DNA of 64,000 nt, taken from positions 46,665-110,664 of the forward strand of contig DYBN01000014.1 in the NCBI GenBank assembly GCA_019418605.1, given 5' to 3'. The position numbers and the translations under genes are program-made. The notes below the pieces were generated by a model. It made no database searches. It worked only from the letters and a program-made list of their open reading frames with translations, and had not been told where the DNA came from. Source of the DNA: Sutterella sp. GTDB taxonomy: Bacteria; Pseudomonadota; Gammaproteobacteria; Burkholderiales; Burkholderiaceae_F. This document shows, piece by piece, positions 44,189 through 53,234 of the stretch (within the stretch, counting starts at the first letter, position 1; the number at the start of each line of letters is the position of its first letter).

Positions 44189-44848
44189 GTGGTCAAGATT
44201 TGGAGCGCCTACGATCCGGTTCTCAAAAACAACAGCGCCTCCACCAACGAAGGCGGACGGGCTCCCGACGTGCTCAACCTCTACGACTCGACCTTGGGCA
44301 TCGTGCTCTCGCACGAGCTTGTCGGTGCCAAGACAAACGAAATTTCTCACTGCCTTTCGATCATCAAAGGCATGAATCTCTACAACTGCATCGTGACGTG
44401 CGACGCACTCAATACGCAGAAGAGCTTCTGCGCAGCGATCCGTGCGGCAGGAGGCGACTACTGTCTTGCCGTCAAGGGCAACCACGATCCTGAAGAGCAG
44501 GATATTCGGGCAACCTTCAGCGCCGAACCGAACAACAGCACGGACTTGAAGGTGTTTGAAGGGGACTACGAGCTGGGGCACGGGCGCATTGAGCACCGTC
44601 TCGTTCGGCTGCTTCCCGCCCGCCGCATGAGCTCGAACCTGCGCAAACTCTGGCCAGGGCTTGAAGACGGCAGCGGCTGCATCGTGGAGGCAACGACCTA
44701 TTCGGAACCCAAGCGCAATGCAAATCGAGATTCAAACAATTTGCTGATGAGCGGCCCTGTCGAAACGACGAAGAAAAAAGAGAAGGAGGACGAGGAAACC
44801 AAGCAGCGGAGGCTCTTCGTGGATGTGTGTGAAAGTTATGTGGCGTGA
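44189..44848 (+). pseudogene. ISAs1-family transposase fragment
   Basis: The 219-codon frame carries the middle of an ISAs1 DDE transposase: STLGIVLSHELVGAKTNEIS, IVTCDALNTQ (second catalytic Asp), GGDYCLAVKGNH and the GHGRIEHR block. The N-terminal half with the first Asp is missing, and the match ends around 44720 before the family C-terminal HWGIENxLHW motif. It is therefore a double truncation and cannot be active. An ISL3 fragment begins soon after on the opposite strand. Confidence 0.82.
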
Positions 44849-44904
44849 AAACAACAGTTGATGAGAGATTCCTTAAGGACAGCGTACGAAGAGGGCAGTG
44901 TTTG

Positions 44905-45215
44905 GTAGATGGATTTAGGCTTGCCGGGGAAGGATTTCCCGGGCAGGATTGAATAGATCTTCAAACGGAAGTACTCGAAGTCCCTGAAGCCGTAAGCCGT
45001 GCGCTTCAAGACCTTGATCTTGTTGTTGGCCCCTTCGAGCGGGCAGGAGCTGAAGCCAAAGCGGCCGACCTCGACGATGCCGTCGGCACGGCGCTTGAGC
45101 ATTTTGGCGAAGTCTCGAGTGGGCTCGAAATTGTGGGCGTTGGCAATGGACTGGCAAAGCTGCCGGAGCTGCTCAAGCAGGCGGACGGCCTCCAACAATC
45201 GCCGTGCGCCAGCCC
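44905..45215 (-). pseudogene. ISL3-family transposase, C-terminal fragment
   Basis: The minus-strand frame shows the ISL3 C-terminus: LLEQLRQLCQSIANAHNFEP, then the diagnostic GFSSCPLEGANNKIKVLKRT and AYGFRDFEYFRLKIYSIL blocks carrying the last catalytic Glu (LEGxNNKIKxxKRxAYGFRD). Upstream of about 45215 the frame enters unrelated HigB-like sequence, so the first three quarters of the gene are gone. It differs from the ISL3 copy at 9.8-11.1 kb, which ends VEATNSKIQ. Confidence 0.85.
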
Positions 45216-45217
45216 TG

Positions 45218-45353
45218 AGGTCGTACTTTCTATAGCACTCAAATTGGGAAAAAGATTGTTGTGCTGCACGCGTTTGTAAAGAAAACCCAAAATGCACCTC
45301 AGAAAGAACAGGAGAGGTCTCGTATGAAGGAGCTGAAAAATGAGAGCGACTAA
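45218..45353 (+). pseudogene. HigB/RelE-type toxin, C-terminal fragment
   Basis: A short frame with no start reads IGKKIVVLHAFVKKTQNAP and then a basic tail to the stop at 45351-45353. LHAFVKKTQxxP is the C-terminal hallmark of phage Gp49-like/HigB mRNA-cleaving toxins. The N-terminal part is cut where the ISL3 fragment begins. Its stop overlaps the start of the HTH antitoxin by 14 bases, the usual HigB-HigA order. Confidence 0.7.
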
Positions 45354-45585
45354 GACTTGGCGTGACATGCTGAACGAATCGCTTGAAGATCCGAACTTCC
45401 GCAAGGAATGGAAAGATGCCAATGCCGAACTTGCCGAACTCGACAAAATCATCGCGGCTCGGGCATCGGTTGGCCTGACGCAGGCCGACGTTGCTGCCCG
45501 CATGGGAACGAAGCAGTCCGCAGTGGCGCGAATCGAAAGCAATTTGACACGGGAGGAATGCCTGCGACATCCATCTCGCCGATGA
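45340..45585 (+). pseudogene. HigA-type XRE antitoxin, truncated
   Basis: An 81-codon frame with the HigA-like N-terminus (MRATKTWRDMLNESLEDPNF) and helix-turn-helix GLTQADVAARMGTKQSAVAR. Homology stops after RIES, where the sequence abuts the integrase fragment on the other strand; the remaining 13 codons are junction sequence. The recognition helix is complete, so a DNA-binding stub could still be made. Without a toxin it has no obvious role. Confidence 0.72.
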
Positions 45586-46075
45586 CGGGCGGCGCATAAG
45601 TTTGGATCGCGGACAGCCACTGCGCGGCATGCTTGCTGTTTTTCCATCGCGCCGTGAACCTGCGGGCCTCAATGGCCTCTTTGTAGATGTCTTTGAATAG
45701 GTGAGCGTCTATGGAAAGGATGGCGGGCGTTGCCGAAGCGGCGGCGGAAGTCGTCGCCAGCGTCGCTGCCGTTGTTTCGTTCTCAGCCTCCGCTGCGTCC
45801 TTGGACGCAGTATTGACGCTTGCCGCCCTGCTTGCCAAGCCTCCGGCAAGAACCGCCGCCGCCTTTCTGGCATCCATGAGCGTCACGTCCCGGGGCGCGC
45901 CAAGGCCTCGGGTGATGAGTTTCCCGCTCACGCGCTTTCTGAAGATGTAGGAGCGAACTCGTCCTCCGTTTTTGACGCGCAGGTAGAGCACTTTTTTCGA
46001 TCTTGTATTCGTCGTCTGGAAGGACGAAAACGCCCTTTTGATTGATATCGCCTCCGCCGAATTTGAAATGCCCGG
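45550..46075 (-). pseudogene. Tyrosine recombinase (phage-type integrase), N-terminal fragment
   Basis: The minus strand encodes an arm-DNA-binding domain (LYLRVKNGGRVRSYIFRKRV, then LGAPRDVTLMDARKAAAVLA), an Ala/Thr-rich linker, and the start of the core-binding domain (FTARWKNSKHAAQWLSAIQT and VIGEMDVAGI). It is truncated there, so the catalytic R-H-R-Y domain is absent. The first 28 codons (GGGDINQKGVFVLPDDEYKI) are one base out of frame across a six-A run at about 45990. The linker is much longer than usual. It lies next to tRNA-Ser, the expected insertion target. Confidence 0.8.
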
Positions 46076-46109
46076 ATGTAGCGCAACTGGTACACCATCG
46101 AGCAGATTT

Positions 46110-46140
46110 GGTGAAACTCAGGTGAAACTTTGGTGAAACT
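46110..46140. repeat. Three 9-bp direct repeats at 11-bp spacing (arm-type sites)
   Basis: GGTGAAACT occurs perfectly at 46110, 46121 and 46132. Short direct repeats upstream of a tyrosine integrase and beside its tRNA target are typical arm-type binding sites for the integrase N-terminal domain. Confidence 0.75.
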
Positions 46141-46246
46141 GATTTGCAAAAATCGTATCACGGAGGCGACAAAAACCACCTGCAATGAAAGACGGTGATG
46201 GGAGCTGATTGGCCGTGAATTTGGCCGTGACGCCTGTAAAAACAAC

Positions 46247-46274
46247 AAACTCCGCGCGGTTGAGCGTGGAGTTT
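46247..46274 (-). terminator. Terminator of the tRNA-Ser transcript
   Basis: Stem AAACTCC-GCGC/GCGT-GGAGTTT with a 6-base loop, followed on the minus strand by GTTGTTTTT. It lies 40 bases past the tRNA 3' end. Confidence 0.7.
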
Positions 46275-46313
46275 TGGCGTGGGGATGGGGCTTGAGATGA
46301 TATGTGAGGAGCT

Positions 46314-46407
46314 TGGCGGAGAAGGAGGGATTCGAACCCTCGAGACCAGGTATATTTGATCTGCGCCCTTAGCAGGGGCGTGCCTTCAGCCACTCGGCCA
46401 CTTCTCC
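46314..46407 (-). tRNA. tRNA-Ser (anticodon GCU)
   Basis: The minus strand begins GGAGAAGTGGCCGAGTGG and ends with the T arm GGTTCGAATCC and acceptor TTCTCCGCCA. The 7-bp acceptor stem is perfect, the anticodon loop reads CTGCTAA (GCT), a long variable arm typical of class II serine tRNAs is present, and the CCA end is encoded. It is the right border of the accessory region and the probable attachment site of the integrase fragment downstream of its 3' end. Confidence 0.96.
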
Positions 46408-46531
46408 GTCGTTGCAATCGGTGCTTCGCCTTTTTCGGCAGGCAAGCCCGTTTGTCAACTGAGCTCCGCATATTACAGAAAGAAGACCTAAAACGCAATA
46501 GCCGTTTTGTGCTTCAATCCGGCGAGGCTGG

Positions 46532-47017
46532 CTACTCGATGTTGTTGTACTGTTCATCCGTGACCGGTTCAAGCCACTCGACGTTCTTGCCCTGGGCATC
46601 GGACCCGGTGATGGTCATCTGCACCATGCGCTGGTTCGGAGCAGCGCCGTGGAAGTGCTTGACGCCCTTGGGGCAGACAACGACGTCGCCCTTCTTGAGC
46701 ACGCTCACTTTCTGGCCGAAGACCCCCGAGCGTCCTTCGCCCTCGGCAATCACGAGAACCTGGCCCGTCGGATGGGTGTGCCAGTACGAGCGCGCGCCGG
46801 CTTCAAAAATTACATAGGCGCTCGAGACCGGCATGCCGGGCAGCTCGGCCGAAAGACTGCGCAGGGAAACCTTCCCGGTGAAAACCTTGTTGCCGCCGTC
46901 GACGGTCTTGATGTCCTGAGCGCGGGTGACGAGCTGACTGCCTTCGGGAATGTCTGCGGCCGAAACGGCGGCTGCAAGCCCAAGCGACAAAGCGGCGGTG
47001 AGAGCGAACTTCAACAT
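46532..47017 (-). CDS. Exported cupin-domain protein
   Basis: A 161-residue protein with a Sec signal (LTAALSLGLAAAVSAA, cleavage near residue 21) and one cupin barrel: motif 1 WHTHPTGQVLVIAEGEG and motif 2 KKGDVVVCPKGVKHFHGA, supplying His ligands for a metal. Similar small periplasmic cupins are often annotated near carboxymuconolactone decarboxylases, but no such partner is here, so function is open. It stands alone just outside the tRNA-Ser border. Confidence 0.85.
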   Translation of the reverse strand: MLKFALTAALSLGLAAAVSAADIPEGSQLVTRAQDIKTVDGGNKVFTGKVSLRSLSAELPGMPVSSAYVIFEAGARSYWHTHPTGQVLVIAEGEGRSGVFGQKVSVLKKGDVVVCPKGVKHFHGAAPNQRMVQMTITGSDAQGKNVEWLEPVTDEQYNNIE

Positions 47018-47822
47018 GCGGGTTCTCCTTGTGCAATTGTTGAGACAAAAACAGACGGGTTTTCACGAAGATTGTGCAGTGCGGCGCCCGATGCTGTCCA
47101 ATGCCGATTTGCGTTGAATTTTTATACGCATTTGTTATGGGCGGCGCCTGAGCTTGACGCTTTTCGCATGCCGTCAGAACTTGGAGCACGAAGTCGTACG
47201 GCGCAGAAGGAGGAATTCGAATCGAGGGAGACTTCACGCTCTGCCTGCGCCTTTGCGTTTGCCGTTTGCAGAGGTCTTGCAAGTTTGCGGCAGGCACCAT
47301 AGAATCAACAGATGCATTTCTCCGCGCTCCTTGCCGGATGGAGCACGCCCAGGAGACGAAAGATGTCGGAGGCGAGGGGAAATTTGCGACAGTTCGTGCG
47401 CACAACCATCATGCATTTCGCGCTCCGCAGCAAAGAAAGGTGCCGGGCTCTCAAAGGCCCCGAAGGCACGGCGGGTGCTCTCGGGCAATTTCTATCTGGC
47501 CCGTCGATTGCGCACACAAGCGTCCTGCAGACGGACGTCCGCAATCCGCGCCTGTTGCCGCGCGGGATTTCGGCGTACTTGCAGATCATTGCAGCAGGGG
47601 AATCCGGCAAGCCGCAGTCCGCGTGACCGGACTGCAAGGGTACTGTTTCTGACTGGAAGGACGCAGACGATTTTTTCTGTTTCGGGCACCTGATACAACA
47701 AAGACCGTTCGAGAAGCGCTTGGCTTCCCGGACGCTTTGTCATGCCTGTTTGGCACGCCAGGCCCCTCGGCGAAGGTGCAGGTCCTTTCAAGGTGAATCT
47801 AATCAAGCGGACAGCAAACACA
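47018..47822. other. Long intergenic region upstream of rpoD
   Basis: 805 bases between the divergent cupin gene and rpoD. A 104-codon plus-strand frame at 47312 has no recognised domain or ribosome binding site and is not called. The region must hold the rpoD promoter(s), which I could not place by eye. Confidence 0.4.
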
Positions 47823-50699
47823 ATGGCGAGAAAAACAACGAAAGCGGATTTTGCGGATGAAAACGACGCAGCTGCGCAGTGGCTGCGGGAAAACGATCCG
47901 AATTTTGCAGATGCCGGCGAGGCGGCCGCTCTTGAGAAGCCTTCTTCGAAAGCAAAGAAGGCGGCTGCGGGAACCTCCCGCAAGCCCCGCGCCAGGACTG
48001 CGTCGGCAAAGACCGCCGCAGCACCGGCTGCAGATGCTGTGCAGGTGAAAAAGACTGCTGCGAAAAAGCCGGCCGCACAAGCCGAGGCGCCTGAAGTTTC
48101 TGCAGAGGCGGAGTCGGCTCCCGCCAAGCCCAAGCGCACGCGCGCCAAGGCCAAGACGCAGCAGGCTCAGACGGAAGCCGCCAAGACTTCGCGCTCAAGC
48201 GCTTCGAAGGCAAAAGCAGCCGCGGCCGAAGAAGACAAGGCGCCGGATGCCGCTCTTCAGGCGGCTGAGGGTGCTGGCGAGGCGAAAAAGCCTGCACGAA
48301 AGTCCGCGGCAAAAACTACGGCCAAGACCTCGACAAAGACCGCTGCAAAGGCCGCAGCGTCGGCGAAGGCTCAAAAGCCCGCCAAGACGGCCAAGGCCTC
48401 TGCCAAGACTTCGCGCACGGCAAAGGATGCAGAAGAGCAAGCCTTGGAAGAGACGGGCGTGAAGGCGTCCACGGCCGCCGCGAAGGCAAAGGCCCCGCGC
48501 AAGAGTACGCGCTCGGCCAAAAAGACGCAGGAGGTTGAAGCTCTTGACGTCACGATTGTCGAAGACGAGACCGAGGCTGCCGCAGACAAGGCTCCCGCCA
48601 AAAAGGCGGCCCGCAAAAAGACTGCGGCCAAGGACGGCGCCGCCGCCAAAAAGACCGCTGCCGCCCCGAAAGCCGACAAGTCCGCCAAGGCAAAGAAAAA
48701 GCCCGGACGCAAGGCCAAGGCCGTGATCGATGAAGAGGAAGGCGAAGTCATCGACCTTGACATCGAACCCGATGAAGAGGCCGACGGCGAGGATCTGCTG
48801 GATCTTGAGGACATCGACCGTTTTGAAGCGCTCGACGAGCAGGGCGAGGCCGCAGAGGCGCTCGACGACGAGGATCCCTCTCAGCCCACCAACGGCTACA
48901 GCTCGCTTGTGCGCCTCGGGCGTCAGCGCGGCTGGGTGACGGTTTCCGAAATCAACGACCATCTGCCCGACAACGCCATCCGCAACGAAGAGGCTCTCTC
49001 GGAAATCACCGAGCAGCTTCACCGTCTCGGCATTCAGGTCTTTGAGGCCCCGCCGAGCGAAGACGACATCATCATGAACGAGGCGGTGAGCGACGACGAC
49101 GACATCTCCGAAGAAGATGCCGTGGCAATGCTCACGCCCGAAGAAAGCGTCGGCCTCTCCAAGGACCCCCTGCGCGCCTACCTGCGCGGCGTGGGCTCGC
49201 ACAAGCTTCTGACGCGTGCGGGCGAAATCGAGGTCGCCAAGTCGATCGAGGCCTACACCGCCAAGCTCCTTGCGGCGATCATCAAGCACCCGATGGCCGT
49301 TGAAGAGCTCATCAAGATGGCCGAGGTGCTCAAGGGCGACGATGCCTCGATCGATCAGATCATCGACGGCTTTACCGATTCGCAGGCTCTGGCCGACATG
49401 GGCGAAGACAGCGACATCGGCAGCGACGAGGTGGCAACCGACATCGGCGCGGCCGCCATGACGACCGAACAGCTCCATGAGATGAAGCAGCGCGCGCTGC
49501 AGCTTTTTGAAGACTGCAGCATGTACCTTGAGACGATTCGGGCCACCTTCGGCAAGCCCCGCCGCAAGGCCGAGTACATGGCCGCGCGCGAGGCGATTAC
49601 CGAAGAGCTCGCGCCCGCCCGCTTTGCCGTGAAGTGCGTCACGCAGCTTGCCGAGCACATCACCAAGCACATGGACACGGTCAACGACACGATCAGGCGC
49701 CTGCGCGCGCTCATGGTCGAGCGCTGCGGCGTGCCGCTTGACGCGTTCCTTGCGCAGAGCAACACGCGGCTTACCGACAGCAAATGGCTCGATGAGCTTG
49801 CCGCCGACGGCAAGACCTACAGCCAGCGCATCATCGACAACCGCGCGCTCCTTGATCATTTGCAAAACGAGCTGCGCGAGTTGGAAAAGAAGGCGCTGCT
49901 GACGATCTCCGATCAGCGCGACCTTGCCCGCCAGGTGAAGCTTGCGCAGAGCAACCTCGCAAGCGCCAAGGCCAAGATGATCGAGGCCAACCTGCGTCTG
50001 GTGATTTCGATTGCCAAGGGCTACGTCAACCGCGGGCTTGCCATGACCGACCTCATTCAGGAGGGCAACCTTGGTCTCATGAAGGCGGTCGACAAGTTCG
50101 AGTACCGCCGCGGCTACAAGTTTTCCACCTACGCCACCTGGTGGGTGCGCCAGTCGGTGACCCGCGCCGTGGCCGACTACGGCAACACGATCCGCATTCC
50201 GGTGCACATGACCGAGTCCTACAACAAGATTCGCCGCGTGCGTCAGAAGATTCTGCAGGAGCGCGGGCGCAATCCGACCGATGCGGAGCTGAGCGAACTC
50301 TCGGGCGTCCCGCTTGCCAAGGTGCAGCTGCTCACCCAGGCCATGAGAGGCGTCGAGTCGATCGACGCGCCGATTGGCGACGATGAAGACGCCACCCGTC
50401 TTGACTTCGTCAAGGGCGATGATGCCGACGATCCGCAAAAGCGCTTTTTGCGCACGGCCATGGAAGAGGAAATCAAGCGCAGTCTGGGGGAACTGCAGCC
50501 GCGCGAGGCGCAGGTTCTGCGTCTGCGCTACGGCATCGGCACCAACCACGACCACACCCTTGAAGAGGTCGGACAGGCCATGGGGCTCACCAGAGAGCGC
50601 GTGCGCCAGATTGAGAGCGCCGCCATCCGCAAGCTGCGCAGCCCCGAGTTCCAGGAGCGTCTGCGCGACTATCTGGCGGTGTCAAACCAGCTGAGCTGA
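47823..50699 (+). CDS. rpoD: Primary sigma factor RpoD with H1-like N-terminal extension
   Basis: A 958-residue sigma-70, far longer than E. coli RpoD (613). Residues about 1-305 are Ala/Lys-rich with AKK, AAKKT and KKAA repeats like histone H1 or FtsK-linker sequences; 305-350 are strongly acidic. Region 1.1 starts at about 356 (YSSLVRLGRQRGWVTVSEIN), region 1.2 at about 447 (DPLRAYLRGVGSHKLL), region 2 at about 722 (NLRLVISIAKGYVNRGLAMT; YATWWVRQSV) and region 4 ends the protein (LTRERVRQIESAAIRKLRS). The core domains look normal. The start at 47823 could be debated, but the Lys/Ala region is in frame and lacks a better internal start. A clear terminator follows. Confidence 0.95.
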   Translation: MARKTTKADFADENDAAAQWLRENDPNFADAGEAAALEKPSSKAKKAAAGTSRKPRARTASAKTAAAPAADAVQVKKTAAKKPAAQAEAPEVSAEAESAPAKPKRTRAKAKTQQAQTEAAKTSRSSASKAKAAAAEEDKAPDAALQAAEGAGEAKKPARKSAAKTTAKTSTKTAAKAAASAKAQKPAKTAKASAKTSRTAKDAEEQALEETGVKASTAAAKAKAPRKSTRSAKKTQEVEALDVTIVEDETEAAADKAPAKKAARKKTAAKDGAAAKKTAAAPKADKSAKAKKKPGRKAKAVIDEEEGEVIDLDIEPDEEADGEDLLDLEDIDRFEALDEQGEAAEALDDEDPSQPTNGYSSLVRLGRQRGWVTVSEINDHLPDNAIRNEEALSEITEQLHRLGIQVFEAPPSEDDIIMNEAVSDDDDISEEDAVAMLTPEESVGLSKDPLRAYLRGVGSHKLLTRAGEIEVAKSIEAYTAKLLAAIIKHPMAVEELIKMAEVLKGDDASIDQIIDGFTDSQALADMGEDSDIGSDEVATDIGAAAMTTEQLHEMKQRALQLFEDCSMYLETIRATFGKPRRKAEYMAAREAITEELAPARFAVKCVTQLAEHITKHMDTVNDTIRRLRALMVERCGVPLDAFLAQSNTRLTDSKWLDELAADGKTYSQRIIDNRALLDHLQNELRELEKKALLTISDQRDLARQVKLAQSNLASAKAKMIEANLRLVISIAKGYVNRGLAMTDLIQEGNLGLMKAVDKFEYRRGYKFSTYATWWVRQSVTRAVADYGNTIRIPVHMTESYNKIRRVRQKILQERGRNPTDAELSELSGVPLAKVQLLTQAMRGVESIDAPIGDDEDATRLDFVKGDDADDPQKRFLRTAMEEEIKRSLGELQPREAQVLRLRYGIGTNHDHTLEEVGQAMGLTRERVRQIESAAIRKLRSPEFQERLRDYLAVSNQLS

Positions 50700-50776
50700 T
50701 CCTGCAGGTCCGGCTGCGAAAAAAGCGGGTGCACCCCCGCGCGCATCCGGCCTCAAGACTTGCTTCTCAGACAAAG

Positions 50777-50823
50777 AGCGGTTTCCGATTGAGGTTTTGC
50801 CTTCAGTCGGGGGCCGCTTTTTT
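50777..50823 (+). terminator. Rho-independent terminator of rpoD
   Basis: Outer stem AGCGG/CCGCT and inner stem CCGATTGAGG/CCTTCAGTCGG, followed by six T (50818-50823), about 80 bases after the rpoD stop. Confidence 0.85.
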
Positions 50824-51347
50824 CGCATGGCGTCAAAGTCAAACGGAAAGGCGGCTGCAGCGCCGCAGAGCCGGCATGTAGTCCGTTGCCTGCGCCCGCG
50901 CGGATTCTTCGTTTGGCTGCAGACTGCCGCCAAAGTGCCAGGCTCATTAAAAGCATCGTCATTCTTGTAAAAGTCCGCTCGAGCCAAGTTTTTCGCCGCA
51001 TGCGCCGTGCACAGAAACAAGGGGGCGTAACGGGCAAAACCATGCCCGCGAGCGCAAGGCTCAACGAAGAGCCGCAGCGGCACGTGATGCAAGTTGCAAA
51101 AGACGAAAAAAAATCTTTTCACGCGGCCCCGCACCAAGGCCCGCGCCGTTAAACTCATGGCGATGTTTTCGCTTTGCGTGCACGCGCTTTTGGCAGTCTT
51201 TGCCGCCTGCGTGAGAGAGAGACCGCACCAGTGCAGTTCATGGCGCCAGGAGGTCGATCGCTCTTTTCGCATACCGGCCGCGCGCACCCCGGATGCATCG
51301 CGTCACAGCCGCCCCATTGAGTCCTGCCTTTCATCTTTTTCATTTGT
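50824..51347. other. Intergenic region, nothing recognised
   Basis: 524 bases between the rpoD terminator and the antiporter gene. No gene, repeat or RNA structure of note; open frames lack protein character. Confidence 0.4.
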
Positions 51348-53123
51348 ATGGATCACACCCTTCCGCTTATCTCCACGCTCGCGCTTGCCTTCGGTCTTGC
51401 GCTTGTCTTTGGCTATTTGGCCGAGCGGCTGAAGTTTCCCGCCCTTGTGGGATATCTCTTTGCGGGGGTGATCTGCAGTACGAATACGCCGGGGCCGGTG
51501 GCGGACATGGAGCTCGCAAGCCAGCTCTCGGAGCTTGGCGTCATTCTCCTGATGTTCGGCGTGGGGCTGCACTTTTCGATTCAGGACTTGCTCAAGGTGC
51601 GGCACATCGCCATCCCTGGCGCGGTGCTGCAGATGACGATTGCCACGGTGCTCGGGTTTCTCTTTGCGCACTTTGTCTGGCACTGGGATCCGAGCGCTTC
51701 ACTCATCTTCGGGCTGTGCTTGTCGTGCGCCTCGACCGTGGTGCTTTTAAAGGCCCTGGAGCTGCACGGACACCTCAACACGATCGACGGACAGATTTCC
51801 GTGGGCTGGCTCGTTGTTGAAGACCTCGCCACCGTCGTCATTCTCGTTTTGCTGCCGCCCGTCTCGCAGATTCTCGGCGCAGGGGCGGAGGCGGGCGCGC
51901 ACGCGCCGATGTCGTTTTCGCAGATGGCCTACGTGATCGGCATGACGATTCTGCGCGTCGTTGCCTTTGTGGCCGTGATGCTTCTTGTTGGGCGCAAGTT
52001 CATTCCGTGGGCTCTTTGGAAGGTGGCCAAAACTGGCTCGCGCGAGCTCTTTACGCTTTTTGTGCTCTTTGCCTCCATCGGCATTGCCTTCGGCGCGGCC
52101 GTGGTCTTTGAGGTGAGCTTTGCTCTCGGGGCCTTCTTTGCCGGCATGGTGCTGCGCGAAAGCCCCTATGCGCGGCGCGCGGCCCACGATTCGCTGCCGC
52201 TGCAGGACGCCTTCTCGGTGCTCTTTTTCGTGGGCGTGGGCATGATGCTCGACTGGCACGTGCTCATCAACGAGCCCGTGGCCATTCTGACGATGCTCGC
52301 CATCATCATGTTCGGCAAGTCGCTCACGGCCTTTTTGCTCGTGCACTTTCTGCGCTATCCGCTGCACACGTCGCTTAACGTCGGCGCCGCGCTTGCGCAA
52401 ATCGGCGAATTCTCGTTCATCCTTGCCGCGCAGGGCATTGCGCTTGGAATGGTCGACGACAGCGTGCTGAGCATGATCGTTGCGGCCTCCATTCTCTCGA
52501 TTGCCTTGAACCCCTTCATGTTTGCCATGACGCCCACCGTCAAGCGCCTTGCCGTGCGCTACTTTGCCTGGGCAAGAGCCGCGGCCATGGCAACCGACCC
52601 CTACTCGGTGCTTCCCAAGGAGACGCCCCGTCGCGTTCTTGCCGGCCAGACCATTTTGGTCGGCTCGGGCTCGGTCACGCACAAGGTGCTCGACAACCTC
52701 AGGCAGCAGGACATCCCGACGGTGTCCATCGTCGAAGACCCGAGCATGATCGAGTCGATGAGAAAAGAGGGGCTTGCGGTGATCGGGGGCGACGCGACCG
52801 ACCCGATGGTGCTCGTGCAGGCGCACATCGTCACGGCCTCGATTTTGGTGATTACCGATCTTGACGCCGTCAAGGCGCTCAAGGCCGTCGACATGGCCCG
52901 GCAGCTCAATCCCGAAATTCAGATCTACGTGCGGGCGGCCTCGTCTTCGGAGGCCGAGCAGCTCAGAAAGGAAGGCATTCAGAACGTCTGGAACGACGTG
53001 CAGAGCATTTCGGACTTTATTTCCGCGCGCATCGTGCACGCCTATGCGCCCGAAGACGAAGAGGAGTCTGAAGAGGGCCAGGAGGGCGAGCGGCTGCCGC
53101 AGACCGCGCAGGTTCACGGCTAG
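51348..53123 (+). CDS. CPA2 cation:proton antiporter with RCK domain (YbaL/Kef type)
   Basis: A 591-residue inner-membrane protein: about 12 helices of the CPA2 antiporter fold (residues 1-390; key stretches LVGYLFAGVICSTNTPGPV, SCASTVVLLKALELHG and VVEDLATVVILVLLPP) followed by a TrkA-N nucleotide-binding domain (VLAGQTILVGSGSVTHKVLD, where the usual GxGxxG reads GSGSVT). Kef-like proteins exchange K+ or Na+ for H+ under control of nucleotides or glutathione. The order and size resemble E. coli YbaL. The C-terminus is a Glu-rich tail. No KefF-type partner is adjacent. Confidence 0.9.
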   Translation: MDHTLPLISTLALAFGLALVFGYLAERLKFPALVGYLFAGVICSTNTPGPVADMELASQLSELGVILLMFGVGLHFSIQDLLKVRHIAIPGAVLQMTIATVLGFLFAHFVWHWDPSASLIFGLCLSCASTVVLLKALELHGHLNTIDGQISVGWLVVEDLATVVILVLLPPVSQILGAGAEAGAHAPMSFSQMAYVIGMTILRVVAFVAVMLLVGRKFIPWALWKVAKTGSRELFTLFVLFASIGIAFGAAVVFEVSFALGAFFAGMVLRESPYARRAAHDSLPLQDAFSVLFFVGVGMMLDWHVLINEPVAILTMLAIIMFGKSLTAFLLVHFLRYPLHTSLNVGAALAQIGEFSFILAAQGIALGMVDDSVLSMIVAASILSIALNPFMFAMTPTVKRLAVRYFAWARAAAMATDPYSVLPKETPRRVLAGQTILVGSGSVTHKVLDNLRQQDIPTVSIVEDPSMIESMRKEGLAVIGGDATDPMVLVQAHIVTASILVITDLDAVKALKAVDMARQLNPEIQIYVRAASSSEAEQLRKEGIQNVWNDVQSISDFISARIVHAYAPEDEEESEEGQEGERLPQTAQVHG

Positions 53124-53234
53124 GGGGCGCGCATCTGAAGCCCGGGCAAGGTTTTTCCCGGGCCCCAAGCCTTCTCATGATTTTTTATAGAGGCTCGCAA
53201 ACGATTTTTCGCATCTTCCGGCGAGGTGACGACG

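Noticed and set aside
47312..47626. A 104-codon frame upstream of rpoD
   Set aside because: No ribosome binding site, no family, and it overlaps other equally open frames on both strands.
48195..50555. A 786-codon open frame antisense to rpoD
   Set aside because: It is the complementary-strand shadow of GC-rich rpoD; its translation is Leu/Gly/Arg/His-rich with no domain.
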